Source of the DNA: an uncultured Mollicutes bacterium
Lineage (GTDB): Bacteria; Bacillota_I; Bacilli_A; RFN20; CAG-826
DNA length: 53,577 bases
Assembly: GCA_900542595.1 (NCBI GenBank)
Contig: UQOB01000002.1
Coordinates: 1 to 53,577, forward strand
Direction of reading: 5' to 3'
Below the pieces are notes generated by a model. It saw only the letters and a program-made list of their open reading frames with translations. It did not search any database and had not been told where the DNA came from. Numbering within the stretch: the stretch's first letter is position 1; every line of letters begins with the position of its first letter. Made by a program: the position numbers and the translations under genes. Of the stretch, positions 16,645 to 25,623 are shown in pieces.

Positions 16645-18054
16645 ATGAAATTGACCAATAAAAGTTTAAAAATATACCTCGATTACTTAAAACCAATGTT
16701 GGTGGGAACCCACCTCACCTTGGTGGACTTTTTCACTAAAGAAGACTTGGTTTTTTACTTCGCCAAAAGTGACCCATCATCGTTAGTTTTGTCACTCAAC
16801 GGATCCCAAGCCAGACTCATTTTAACTAACCGTTTTCCAAGATTTAGAGGAGTTGAAAATTCCTTCCTTGATAAACTGAAAAAGGAACTTGGGAATGGCT
16901 ATCTTTTAAACCTCGAGCAGGTGAATGAGGATCGAATCGTCCATTTTACCTTTGAAGTGACTAACCGCATCTTCCAAAGAGAAAAGGTTCAGCTCTATTT
17001 TGAAATGTTCCCCCACCGAGCGAACCTCATTTTGACTAATGACGAAAATAAGATTATCGGTTTACTAAAACCCTCCTTGTTAACCGATGACCGGGTCCTC
17101 TTACTCAATATGCCCTACACTTTCCCAAAGAAACCGGACGCTCCCATCGATAATGTTTCGTTCGACCCAGAGGAATATCTTTTAAGTGAACAAAGTTATA
17201 TCACCTCTTTAACGCAGAAAAGAAAAGATAGTGAGATGCGGCCGATCCTCAAAGCCTTGAACAATCGGCTTAATCTCTTAAAACGGAAGAAATTTAAACT
17301 CCAAGAAGAAAAGCAAGCGGCTGAAACTTACCCGGAAGACCAAATGAAGGGAGAATACCTTTTCACCTACTGCAATCCTTCCGACTTTAATTTAGATAAA
17401 GTTGAGCTTGATGGTATCACTATCGCTTTAGATCCCTTAAAAACCATTAAAGCGAACGCGGAAGCCTATTTTAAACGAGCAAAAAAGAAGAAAGCCACCC
17501 TGAAATTTAGTGAGGAGAATATCGAAAAAGTTAATAAGGAATACACTTCCTTAGAAGCGATCAAAAACAATATTGAAGCCCTGTCCTATGATGAACTTAA
17601 ATCTTTGGGTCTTAAGGTTAAACTGAACGGTAAAAATTCTTTAAAAGAAATCAATGATTTTGGAACGGCTCTAAATCCTTATTATATAGAGTACCATGGC
17701 AAGACTTTCTATTTTGGAAAGAACGCCAGGCAGAATGATAGTGTTACTTTCATCTTAAAAAGGCTCTCGAGGGATGCTTATTGGTTCCACTTAAAAGATG
17801 GACCTTCTTCCCACGTCCTATTAGAAAAGGATGGGTCATTAAGCGAAGAAGATAAACTCGTCGCCGGATCCATCGTCCTTTTAAATAGTGAAATGCCCTC
17901 TGGGGAAATTATTCTTAGCCAAAAGAAACATTTAAAACGCGGTAATAAACCCGGAGAAGTTAAGATGACGCATTATGAATCTTTCTATGTGAGGGAGATA
18001 GATAAAAATATTAAACCCCTCCTCCTTAAAGCGGAGAAAGTTAACCACTTATGA
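16645..18054 (+). CDS. rqcH: RqcH (NFACT / FbpA-like) ribosome quality-control protein
   Basis: Bacterial NEMF/Rqc2 homologue that binds obstructed 50S subunits with peptidyl-tRNA and directs alanine tailing of stalled chains. With the ATG at 16645 (469 aa) the invariant Asp-Arg pair (NEDRIV) falls at residues 96-97, matching Asp97/Arg98 of Bacillus RqcH. NFACT-N is followed by a short coiled coil (about 190-320) and NFACT-R with DAYWFHLKDGPSSHVLL. It is about 100 residues shorter than Bacillus RqcH, mostly in the coiled coil. Older annotations call it fibronectin-binding protein. It overlaps the next gene by four bases. Confidence 0.9.
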   Translation: MKLTNKSLKIYLDYLKPMLVGTHLTLVDFFTKEDLVFYFAKSDPSSLVLSLNGSQARLILTNRFPRFRGVENSFLDKLKKELGNGYLLNLEQVNEDRIVHFTFEVTNRIFQREKVQLYFEMFPHRANLILTNDENKIIGLLKPSLLTDDRVLLLNMPYTFPKKPDAPIDNVSFDPEEYLLSEQSYITSLTQKRKDSEMRPILKALNNRLNLLKRKKFKLQEEKQAAETYPEDQMKGEYLFTYCNPSDFNLDKVELDGITIALDPLKTIKANAEAYFKRAKKKKATLKFSEENIEKVNKEYTSLEAIKNNIEALSYDELKSLGLKVKLNGKNSLKEINDFGTALNPYYIEYHGKTFYFGKNARQNDSVTFILKRLSRDAYWFHLKDGPSSHVLLEKDGSLSEEDKLVAGSIVLLNSEMPSGEIILSQKKHLKRGNKPGEVKMTHYESFYVREIDKNIKPLLLKAEKVNHL

Positions 18055-18911
18055 CGATCTTTAAAGACTATAGAACCGCAAGAGAGTTCTTTAAAAAAGC
18101 TTTCCCAAAAGAAGAAATTAAAAGCTGTAAAACGCTTAAAAAAGGTACAACTAATCGCCTCTTTCTCATTAATAATCACTATGTCGTTCGCCTTAAAAAA
18201 CCTTTAGAAAAGGAACTCTTTAACGCGGAAGAAGAACAAAAAGATTTATCCTTTCTTTTTAAAAATGACTTAGGACCTAAGCCGTACGCTTTTTCTAATA
18301 ATGGGAACTACATCATTCAATATTTAGCTAACACAGAACTAACGAAAGACGATTATCCCTCGATCGCGAGAGCCCTTAAAAAACTCCACTCTTTAAAACT
18401 GGAAAGCACTTCTTTCAACCCTATTGAAAGGCTTGATTTATATAAGATGGATGAGGAATATCCGCCTCTCTTAAAGGAACTTATTCCTTTGATAGAACAC
18501 TACACAAAAGAAAACCTGGTACTCTGCCACAACGACTTATTGCTCGCAAATATTTTAAAAACGGAGGACGGAATCAAATTCATCGATTATGAATACATGG
18601 CCCTTAACCATCCCTACTTTGATTTAGCTAGTTTTATTTCTGAAAATGTTCTAAGTAAAGAAGAAGCAAAACTCTTCCTCGAAAGTTACTTTGAAAAGCC
18701 TTTAACTAAAGATCAAATTATCCTTTTAAAACAGTTTATCGCGTTCGAAGATTACCTCTGGGGATATTGGGCGAAAAAGAATTATTTCTTTACTAAGAAG
18801 AAAGTTTATAAAGACATTTATGAAGATAAAAAGGCCGCTCAAGAAATTGATGAAGAATATTTCGCTAAGCATCCTGAGGAATTAAAAATCCTCGAGGGAT
18901 TTAACGCCTAA
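18051..18911 (+). CDS. Choline/ethanolamine-kinase-like (LicA-type) phosphotransferase
   Basis: 286-aa protein of the aminoglycoside/choline kinase fold. Visible are the N-lobe KKGTTNRLFLINNHYVVRL, the catalytic loop LCHNDLLLANIL (equivalent of HxDxxxxN) near residue 160, and the metal site IDYEYMALNHPYFDLA. The substrate is unknown; LicA-type choline kinase is the closest pattern, with phosphocholine decoration of surface polymers as one possible role. Thiamine kinase is an alternative. Translationally coupled to rqcH by an ATGA overlap. Confidence 0.75.
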   Translation: MTIFKDYRTAREFFKKAFPKEEIKSCKTLKKGTTNRLFLINNHYVVRLKKPLEKELFNAEEEQKDLSFLFKNDLGPKPYAFSNNGNYIIQYLANTELTKDDYPSIARALKKLHSLKLESTSFNPIERLDLYKMDEEYPPLLKELIPLIEHYTKENLVLCHNDLLLANILKTEDGIKFIDYEYMALNHPYFDLASFISENVLSKEEAKLFLESYFEKPLTKDQIILLKQFIAFEDYLWGYWAKKNYFFTKKKVYKDIYEDKKAAQEIDEEYFAKHPEELKILEGFNA

Positions 18912-18918
18912 ATCTTCC

Positions 18919-18924
18919 TATAAT
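18919..18924 (+). promoter_or_regulatory. -10 box, leaderless-type promoter
   Basis: TATAAT followed six bases later by the ATG at 18931, with no Shine-Dalgarno. Transcription should begin at or next to the start codon. Confidence 0.5.
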
Positions 18925-18930
18925 ATAGTG

Positions 18931-19728
18931 ATGAAAAAGTTATTCATTCTCCCCCTTATCTTAATGTGTACCGGCTTAATGAGCTGCGACACCCAACCCA
19001 AGGATTACCTGATTTTTAAGAATGGGGATTTAAATAAAACTGAGAACACGTATTTAGTAAAAGAATATTTCATAAGCGCTGAAGAAATCATCAGTGACCT
19101 GGAAATGGGGAACGATGTCATCTTCTTTATCGCCAGTGAAGAATGTGAGCCTTGCTATTTCTTTGAAGAAGATTTTTGCCGTTTTATCAACGACACCGAA
19201 ATTGCTATCGGCGGCATTTATTGGGACGGAAATGATGAAACATATGGGGATTATGCTGGGGATTTTGAGATTTTAGAAAATTATTTTACGAGTAAAAATA
19301 ACTTTGAATTTGTGACACCCAGCCTTTACCTCGCGAAAGGAAAAGAGGTTACACAGCTTCAAAGAGGAAGAGTTGAATGGGATTATTTAACGAGAAGATT
19401 TAACTCCTATTGCAACACGAAAGATGTTTATCGTTATCGAACCTATGAAGGTTTTATGAATAGAAAAGACATGTCTAAACCTGCTTTCCTTTATTCATCG
19501 AGCGATGAAGAGGCAATCCACTATTACCAAAATTACCTTTTACCTTCTATCGAAGAGAAAAATCAATTGATTGATCTCATCGATTTTGATTTATTCTCAG
19601 ACCAAGAAAAAACCCAACTCCTTCAAGAATTGGGTCTTACGTCTTATGAAGCAGGAATGTTTATTTCGAAGAAATTTCTTCCACTTTCGACGCTTACGGA
19701 AGAACTTTTTTCCCTTTCTTTGCTCTGA
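18931..19728 (+). CDS. Lipoprotein with thioredoxin-like domain
   Basis: 265 aa. The signal peptide has a Lys-rich start, hydrophobic core LFILPLILMCTGL and lipobox LMSC, so the mature protein should be lipid-anchored outside the membrane at Cys20. Residues about 50-150 look like a thioredoxin fold: FFIASEECEPCYFFEE contains the CxxC and FVTPSLYL the cis-Pro loop. A second region (KPAFLYSSSDEEAIHYY) may be a second, Cys-free thioredoxin-like unit. A role in extracytoplasmic thiol chemistry is inferred. A GTG lies at 18928, but the ATG fits the promoter better. The 3' end overlaps the convergent ATP-grasp gene by 35 bases. Confidence 0.78.
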   Translation: MKKLFILPLILMCTGLMSCDTQPKDYLIFKNGDLNKTENTYLVKEYFISAEEIISDLEMGNDVIFFIASEECEPCYFFEEDFCRFINDTEIAIGGIYWDGNDETYGDYAGDFEILENYFTSKNNFEFVTPSLYLAKGKEVTQLQRGRVEWDYLTRRFNSYCNTKDVYRYRTYEGFMNRKDMSKPAFLYSSSDEEAIHYYQNYLLPSIEEKNQLIDLIDFDLFSDQEKTQLLQELGLTSYEAGMFISKKFLPLSTLTEELFSLSLL

Positions 19729-20932
19729 CGAATTGATCGAAGGCTAAACCATCTTCGAAATTCTTAAATTTAGCGTAATAGTATTCATCCCCCATAGCGC
19801 TCGCGATGTGCTTCGGGTAACGGCCACTCATGCAGAGATTGTTCTTAAATTTTTCTTTGATTTCGTCGATGGTATGAACGTAATCATAGACATCTAACCG
19901 ACTGACCGCGAAAGCGTAGAACTTTTCTTTATTCATGTCTTGCCGGTTTTCATCGTACTTCACCACATCCGCGTAAATCTGATAACAACTCACACTATTA
20001 GCAAAGTCAATTAAGTCAGGAGTGTAGCCTCCCGCTGGACGCATATTGCATTCTAAGGCCACCACGTCACCTTTTTTCCCTAAACCTGGGTGATCCTTGG
20101 TTAAAAGGAAGAACTCGATATGGAAAAATCTCTTTTTAATCCCGAAACTTTTAACGACTCGTTGCCCGATTTCTTTAAAAGCTTCTTTATCCATATCGAT
20201 GAAGGGTAAATCAAAGGGATTAGTGTAGTAATATTCGTCTAAAGCGTCATTCACAATGTCCGCGACAGGAGTCGGGAAATGGTCGGTAGTCATAAAGACG
20301 ACGTCACTATGGGAGTTACAGATACCATCGAAACTAACGATGGTGCCTTCCACAAATTCTTCCATGATGTAGGTTTCCGGAAGGTCTTTTTCTAAGAAAT
20401 GTTTTACTTCGTCTTCATTGCTGAGTTTAAAGGAATCGGTCGCTCCGACCCCAACATTAGGTTTTACGAAGACAGGATAATTAACTTCTTTCGCGAAGGC
20501 TAAAGCTTTCTCTAAGTCTTTCGGTCCATCGACTAAGGTGTAACGCATGACTTTCGCTCCGGCATTGATAAAGCACTCCTTCATCGCGCTCTTAGCCTTA
20601 ATCTTTTCCATATCTTCCGGATAGAAACCGGTAGTGACATTGAAGGCTTTTCTTAAGACGCTATCGTTATAAAGCCACCATTCGTTATCGCTTTCGATGT
20701 AGTCAATTTTCCCGTATTTATCTTGGAAATATTGGCAGGCTTTCTTTAAATCTTCGATGTTGGAAAGATCTTTAACAAAGTAATATTCAGTTAAAGCATG
20801 AAGTAAACGCGGATGGACATCATATAAAGGGCTGTCCCCAATGCCGAGGACAGTGATTCCATGATCTTTGAGGGCTTCCGCCCATTTATAGTAACGGACC
20901 GGGAAGTTCGGTGAGATAAAGACGAAATTCAT
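19694..20932 (-). CDS. ATP-grasp ligase, substrate unknown
   Basis: 412-aa enzyme of the carbamoyl-phosphate-synthase-like ATP-grasp class. A pre-ATP-grasp Rossmann domain (MNFVFISPNFP...) is followed by YPVFVKPNVGVGATDSFKL (nucleotide-binding Lys and glycine loop), YIMEEFVEGTIVSFDGI, FFHIEFFLL and the metal-site ALECNMRPAGGYTPD. The family joins a carboxylate to an amine or thiol via an acyl phosphate; nothing in the neighbourhood indicates the substrate. The SD TAGGAG precedes the ATG by five bases. Confidence 0.82.
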   Translation of the reverse strand: MNFVFISPNFPVRYYKWAEALKDHGITVLGIGDSPLYDVHPRLLHALTEYYFVKDLSNIEDLKKACQYFQDKYGKIDYIESDNEWWLYNDSVLRKAFNVTTGFYPEDMEKIKAKSAMKECFINAGAKVMRYTLVDGPKDLEKALAFAKEVNYPVFVKPNVGVGATDSFKLSNEDEVKHFLEKDLPETYIMEEFVEGTIVSFDGICNSHSDVVFMTTDHFPTPVADIVNDALDEYYYTNPFDLPFIDMDKEAFKEIGQRVVKSFGIKKRFFHIEFFLLTKDHPGLGKKGDVVALECNMRPAGGYTPDLIDFANSVSCYQIYADVVKYDENRQDMNKEKFYAFAVSRLDVYDYVHTIDEIKEKFKNNLCMSGRYPKHIASAMGDEYYYAKFKNFEDGLAFDQFVRAKKGKKVLP

Positions 20933-20965
20933 AGTAACTCCTATTTCCGCGTCAATTATAAAAGC

Positions 20966-20994
20966 AAAAACTAAGTCTTAAAACTTTTAGTTTT
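20966..20994. terminator. Candidate bidirectional terminator after atpC
   Basis: Stem AAAACTAA/TTAGTTTT (20967-20974 with 20987-20994) and a T run on the plus side, with a shorter T-rich tract on the minus side. It lies between the end of the ATP synthase operon and the start of the ATP-grasp gene on the same strand. The stem is AT-rich, so strength is uncertain. Confidence 0.5.
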
Positions 20995-21047
20995 AATTTT
21001 TTTACAAGTGAAAATGGTTTAGAAGTTAAATCAAAGATAAGGAATCT

Positions 21048-21317
21048 TTATTCATCGCCCATGACATCGAGGAAAATGGTCAAAACGTTGTCCTTCAAAA
21101 CAAAAGCGTCGCCCCCGGTATAATTTAAAACTGTATCTTCGCCATGTACCCGAATTAACCGCACGGTCCCCTTCTTTTTTAAGAGACCGATGATCGGAGT
21201 ATAGCCCGGCAAGATGCCTAAAGGACCCCGTTCCGAAGTAAGGAAGATACTCTGGATATCGTTATAGATGGTGTCCCCATTAGGAGAGGATATTTTAACG
21301 GTATAAAGTTGGTTCAC
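21048..21317 (-). CDS. atpC: ATP synthase F1 epsilon subunit, short form
   Basis: Central-stalk subunit coupling c-ring rotation to F1. Only 89 aa: the N-terminal beta-sandwich is present (YTVKISSPNG, TSERGPLGILPGYTPIIGLL, GGDAFVLKDN), and the protein stops at DVMGDE. The C-terminal two-helix domain that inhibits ATP hydrolysis in most bacteria (usual length 130-140 aa) is absent, and the following 100 bases hold no remnant of it. The start is GTG in a four-base overlap with the atpD stop. Confidence 0.93.
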   Translation of the reverse strand: MNQLYTVKISSPNGDTIYNDIQSIFLTSERGPLGILPGYTPIIGLLKKKGTVRLIRVHGEDTVLNYTGGDAFVLKDNVLTIFLDVMGDE

Positions 21318-22708
21318 TTGGCTTTCCTTTTATCGAGGTCATCGATGCTTCCTAAGTAAAGGAAGTCGGTTTCCGGGACCTCATCATATTTCCCGCTTAA
21401 GATTTCTTTAAAGGACCGGATGGTATCTTTTAAAGGCACATAAACACCCTTGTAGCCGCTATAAGCTTCGGCGACATGGAAGGGTTGGCTTAAGAAGTTA
21501 CGGATTCTTCTCGCTCTCGCGACTAAAGCTTTATCTTCGTCACTCAATTCATCGAGACCGAGAATCGCGATGATATCTTGAAGTTCTTTGTATCTTTGAA
21601 GAATCTTTTGCACATCTCTAGCGACTTGGTAATGTTCTTCCCCGACGACCGCAGGATCCAAGGCTGTCGAAGTACTTTCAAGTGGATCAACCGCCGGATA
21701 GATCCCTAAAGCGGCCGTATTTCTATCGAGTAAGGTTTGGGCATCTAAGTGGCTGAAAGTTGTCGCTGGAGCGGGATCAGTAAAGTCATCCGCCGGGACG
21801 TAAATGGCTTGAATGGAAGTGATAGAACCATTCTTAGTCGAAGTGATTCTTTCTTGCAGTTCACCCATTTCGCTCGCGAGAGTGGGTTGATAACCAACCG
21901 CGGAGGGAAGCCGTCCTAATAGAGCGGAAACTTCGCTACCAGCTTGGGTGAACCGATAGATATTATCGATAAAAAGAAGAACATCTTGATGGAGTTCATC
22001 CCGGAAATATTCCGCCATGGTGAGGCCCGTTAACGGGGCCCGCATTCTGGCGCCCGGCGGTTCATTCATTTGCCCGAACACTAAAGCGGTATTCTTTAAG
22101 ACGCCGCTATTTCGCATTTCAACGTAGAGGTCGTTACCTTCCCGGCTCCGTTCCCCGACGCCGCTAAAGACACTTAAGCCGTGGTGTTCACTAGCGATGT
22201 TACTGATAAGTTCTTGAATTAAAACGGTTTTCCCAACGCCGGCCCCACCGAAGAGCCCGACCTTACCACCCTTGGTATAAGGGCAAAGAAGGTCAATAAC
22301 TTTAATCCCGGTTTCAAGGATTTCAGTACCGACATTTTGATCACTGAAAGACGGAGCAGGCCGATGGATAGACCATCTCTTCGCATTTTCTAAAGGCGGA
22401 AGTTCATCGATTGGATTCCCAAGGACATCGAACATTCTCCCTAAGGTTTCTTCGCCGACCGGGACTTCAATCGGTTTTTCAGTATCGATGACTTTGAAAC
22501 CCCGTTCGATGCCATCTGTCGCTCCCATTGCGACGGTTCTAACCATCCCGTCACCTAAGTGTTGCATGACTTCGACGGTCAAGGTTTTATCATTTCCGAG
22601 ATCAACTTTTAAAGCGGTAAGTAAAGCTGGTAAATGGCCGTAAGGAAACATGACGTCGACGACCGGGCCGATGGCTTCCACCACTTTTCCAATCAATTCT
22701 TCTTTCAT
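21314..22708 (-). CDS. atpD: ATP synthase F1 beta subunit
   Basis: Catalytic subunit of F1. 464 aa with Walker A GGAGVGKTVLIQEL, the GERSREGNDLY segment with the catalytic Glu, LLFIDNIYRFTQAGSEVSALLGR (Walker B plus DELSEED-side helix region) and, near the C-terminus, LDELSDEDKALV, the DELSEED-like lever. A strong AGGAGG SD precedes the ATG. The sequence is conventional. Confidence 0.98.
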   Translation of the reverse strand: MKEELIGKVVEAIGPVVDVMFPYGHLPALLTALKVDLGNDKTLTVEVMQHLGDGMVRTVAMGATDGIERGFKVIDTEKPIEVPVGEETLGRMFDVLGNPIDELPPLENAKRWSIHRPAPSFSDQNVGTEILETGIKVIDLLCPYTKGGKVGLFGGAGVGKTVLIQELISNIASEHHGLSVFSGVGERSREGNDLYVEMRNSGVLKNTALVFGQMNEPPGARMRAPLTGLTMAEYFRDELHQDVLLFIDNIYRFTQAGSEVSALLGRLPSAVGYQPTLASEMGELQERITSTKNGSITSIQAIYVPADDFTDPAPATTFSHLDAQTLLDRNTAALGIYPAVDPLESTSTALDPAVVGEEHYQVARDVQKILQRYKELQDIIAILGLDELSDEDKALVARARRIRNFLSQPFHVAEAYSGYKGVYVPLKDTIRSFKEILSGKYDEVPETDFLYLGSIDDLDKRKAK

Positions 22709-22719
22709 AAGTTTTCCTC

Positions 22720-23571
22720 CTACATCGCCATCCGGCTCGCGGTGATTTCCGTAATTTCTTCGGTAATCTTCTCTTGCCGTTGCTTGTTGTATTTAATGGT
22801 TAATTCATTCGTTAATTCATCGACGTTCTTATTCGCCTCTTCCATCGCATTTCTTCTCGCGGTGTGTTCGCTGAGTTCGCTATCTTTAAAGAGGTGTTGA
22901 ATCTCCCCGACTAAGTAACTCTCCCATAAACGGTCGATAATTTCTTCGGCTGGGTTATCGAGTAAGGGCGGACAAGCCTCTTCGTTTTCCCACTTCTTTC
23001 GTTCGATGTAAAATGGCAATATCCTATACAAAACCGGCACGGATTTTAAGGAATTGATAAAATGAGTCCCGACGATAAAGACATTGCGGATTTTTTTGTT
23101 TTTAAACAATTTGAGCAGGGTTTTGCTGAGTTTTTCAAAATTTTGAAGGCTGGAATCGTAGGAAATATCTTTGGTGTTAAAGACTTCTGCCGCACTCTTC
23201 TCGCGGAGGGTTTTCTCAATCTTTTTCCCAATAACGAGGATCTTGTCTTCCGGTTCAATCGTGCTTAAGGCTAAGCGGATAACATCTTGGTTATAGCTTC
23301 CACATAACCCTAAGTCGCTTCCTAAGACGATATAGAGGGAAGGTAAATCTTTCGGTCCTTCTTTTAAGTAAAAGTTATCTTCAATCTTACCGAAATAAAA
23401 GAGGTCGCTTAAGAGGTAACCGAGCGATTCGAAATAGGACTGTGAACGTTCAACTTCCCTTTTTAAGCGTTGGCTTTTAACGGTCGAGAGGAGTTCCATG
23501 GATTTAGTGATTTTCCCGGTTCCCTCTACCGCGTGGAGCCTTCTTTTTATCTGCGTAAGATTGTTGGCCAT
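22720..23571 (-). CDS. atpG: ATP synthase F1 gamma subunit
   Basis: Rotary shaft of F1, 283 aa. The N-terminal helix TQIKRRLHAVEGTGKITKSMELLSTVK and C-terminal helix ITEEITEITASRMAM fit the antiparallel coiled coil; LGSDLGLCGSYNQD is the conserved foot segment. A TTG in frame at 23574 is less likely than the ATG at 23571, which overlaps the atpA stop by one base (TGATG) and follows the SD AAGAGGAA. Confidence 0.96.
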   Translation of the reverse strand: MANNLTQIKRRLHAVEGTGKITKSMELLSTVKSQRLKREVERSQSYFESLGYLLSDLFYFGKIEDNFYLKEGPKDLPSLYIVLGSDLGLCGSYNQDVIRLALSTIEPEDKILVIGKKIEKTLREKSAAEVFNTKDISYDSSLQNFEKLSKTLLKLFKNKKIRNVFIVGTHFINSLKSVPVLYRILPFYIERKKWENEEACPPLLDNPAEEIIDRLWESYLVGEIQHLFKDSELSEHTARRNAMEEANKNVDELTNELTIKYNKQRQEKITEEITEITASRMAM

Positions 23572-25082
23572 CAAGGTTTCCTCTTTAAGTAATCAGTGAT
23601 GATATCGACCAATTTTTCGGAGTTTTCATCCGTTAAATCATGAGTCTTATCAATCTCATCTAATAAGTCTTGATGTCCAGCGTGGAGATAGACTTTGATA
23701 TCGGTTAGGAGTTGACTGACGTCTTTTTTATCGATGTCATCAAAGAAACCCTTTTGCACGATGAAAATATCTAAGATTTCATCGATTTCTTTTAAAGGTT
23801 TATAGTTCCATTGTTTTAAAGCTTCCATCACCACTTCCCCGTGGTGGAGAATCTTTCTCGTCGATTCATCGAGGTCACTTCCAAATTGGGCGAAACTTAA
23901 GTTTTCCCGGTAGTTAGCGAGGGAAATCTTTAAGCCCTTCGACACCTTCTTCATCGCGTTATGTTGAGCGGAACTTCCGACCCGGGAAACGCTGAAACCA
24001 CTATCGACCGCCGGTCTTTGCCCAGAGGTAAAGTAATCGGTGATTAAGAAGATTTGGCCGTCCGTAATGGAAATGACATTTGTCGGAATGTAAGCGGAAA
24101 TATCACCGGCTTGGGTTTCGATGATCGGGAGAGCGGTAATCGAGCCACCGCCGTATTCTTTACTGAGTTTACAGGCCCGTTCAAGGAGTCTGGAATGGAG
24201 GTAGAAAATATCACCAGGATAGGCTTCCCGTCCTGGAGAACGTCTTAAAAGAAGCGACAAGGCCCGGTAGCTCACCGCGTGTTTACTTAAGTCATCGAAA
24301 ACGATGAGGACGTCTTGCCCTTGCTCCATCCACTCTTCCGCTATTGCCATCCCGGCGTAGGGGGCGATATAGAGTTCCGGAGCGCTATCGCTGGCACTAG
24401 CATTCACAACCACCGTGTACTTTAAAGCGCCGGCTTGTTTGAGTTTATAAGTCAAGGTAGCGACGGAAGAGTTCTTCTGACCAATCGCGACATAGATACA
24501 TTTAACATTTTGATCTTTTTGATTGATGATGGTGTCGATAGCGATGCTGGTTTTCCCAGTTTGCCGGTCCCCGATGATGAGTTCCCGTTGTCCCCGACCG
24601 ATTGGAATCATCGTGTCGATAGCTTTGATACCAGTTAAGAGCGGTTCATTGACACTTTCCCGTTTCATGACCCCGGGAGCGATTCTTTCAATCGGTCTCG
24701 TTTTTTCGTACGTTAAAGGTCCCACATCATCGATTGGGATACCTAAAGCGTTAACCACCCGCCCTAAAAGGCCATCCCCGACCGGGACTTCCACCACCCG
24801 ACCGGTGGATTTAACAGTGTCACCTTCTTTAACGAGTTCTTCCCCGTTAAGGACGACCGCGCTCACGGTATCGAGGTTAAGGTTCATTACCATCCCGAGG
24901 ATATCATGCGGGAAGAGTAAAAGCTCACCTAACATCGCTTGTTTTAAGCCGTAGATTGTCGCGATACCGTCGCCGTAGCTGATGACAGTTCCAACTTTAT
25001 TGACCGCCATTTCGCCTTTAAAGGAGGCGATTTGACTTTTGATCAACGCGCTGATTTCTTCCGGTGTCATGTTTTTATTCAT
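23571..25082 (-). CDS. atpA: ATP synthase F1 alpha subunit
   Basis: Non-catalytic nucleotide-binding subunit of F1. 503 aa with Walker A GDRQTGKTSIAIDT, LLRRSPGREAYPGDIFYLHSRLLERA, and the arginine-finger region SGFSVSRVGSSAQ. The N-terminal helix that contacts delta is present. The SD AAAGGAG is seven bases before the ATG, inside the end of atpH. Confidence 0.98.
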   Translation of the reverse strand: MNKNMTPEEISALIKSQIASFKGEMAVNKVGTVISYGDGIATIYGLKQAMLGELLLFPHDILGMVMNLNLDTVSAVVLNGEELVKEGDTVKSTGRVVEVPVGDGLLGRVVNALGIPIDDVGPLTYEKTRPIERIAPGVMKRESVNEPLLTGIKAIDTMIPIGRGQRELIIGDRQTGKTSIAIDTIINQKDQNVKCIYVAIGQKNSSVATLTYKLKQAGALKYTVVVNASASDSAPELYIAPYAGMAIAEEWMEQGQDVLIVFDDLSKHAVSYRALSLLLRRSPGREAYPGDIFYLHSRLLERACKLSKEYGGGSITALPIIETQAGDISAYIPTNVISITDGQIFLITDYFTSGQRPAVDSGFSVSRVGSSAQHNAMKKVSKGLKISLANYRENLSFAQFGSDLDESTRKILHHGEVVMEALKQWNYKPLKEIDEILDIFIVQKGFFDDIDKKDVSQLLTDIKVYLHAGHQDLLDEIDKTHDLTDENSEKLVDIITDYLKRKP

Positions 25083-25623
25083 AATCGTTCTCCTTTAAAA
25101 GGGCCTTCCTCAGTTCGTTAAGTTTCTCAAGCAAGGTATCATCATAGACTTGGTCATCGATGAAGATTTTCACCCCAGCTAAAAGGGAACTGTCGACGAT
25201 ATTTTGGAAGCTGACTTTCTTTTTAAGTTTTTGGCTAAATAAGGTTTCAAATTTCTTAATCTGAACATCTTTTAAGGGTCTCGCCGAATAGATGATCCCT
25301 AAGAGTAAGCCGAATTCATCGCTATAGAGTTTCTTATAAGCCTCTAAGATTTCTTCATAACGATTGATGAAATGCCGTTTGACCGCTAAAGAAAGGAAGG
25401 GAAAAAGATAAGTTAAAGAATAGTTATCCGTCAAAGTTTTTAAGACTTCCAGTTTCTTTTCCACTGGAATCTCATAGCTTTCGAGGAAGGTTAATAAATC
25501 TTCCCCTCTTTTTAGCGAGGGGGCTAAAGATTGAAGAGCCTCTAAGTACGGGGTTTTTTCTTCCTTGCTTAAAAGAAGATAAAGCCCCTTAGCTAAAGTT
25601 AAATCTTCACTTGTCGGATTCAT
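25075..25623 (-). CDS. atpH: ATP synthase F1 delta subunit
   Basis: Peripheral-stalk cap linking alpha to the b dimer. 182 aa; an N-terminal helical domain (LAKGLYLLLSKEEKTPYLEAL) is followed by a C-terminal domain containing IIYSARPLKDVQIKKFETLFSQKLKKK, typical of OSCP/delta. Position between atpF and atpA supports the call; delta is always poorly conserved. It overlaps atpF by 17 bases, with SD AAAGGAG seven bases upstream of the ATG. Confidence 0.93.
   Translation of the reverse strand: MNPTSEDLTLAKGLYLLLSKEEKTPYLEALQSLAPSLKRGEDLLTFLESYEIPVEKKLEVLKTLTDNYSLTYLFPFLSLAVKRHFINRYEEILEAYKKLYSDEFGLLLGIIYSARPLKDVQIKKFETLFSQKLKKKVSFQNIVDSSLLAGVKIFIDDQVYDDTLLEKLNELRKALLKENDYE

Noticed and set aside
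14736..20933. Genomic island around the AT-rich gap
   Set aside because: Apart from the 350-base gap and the pseudogene, the genes are ordinary core genes with the same codon habits; no integrase, attachment repeat or tRNA is nearby.
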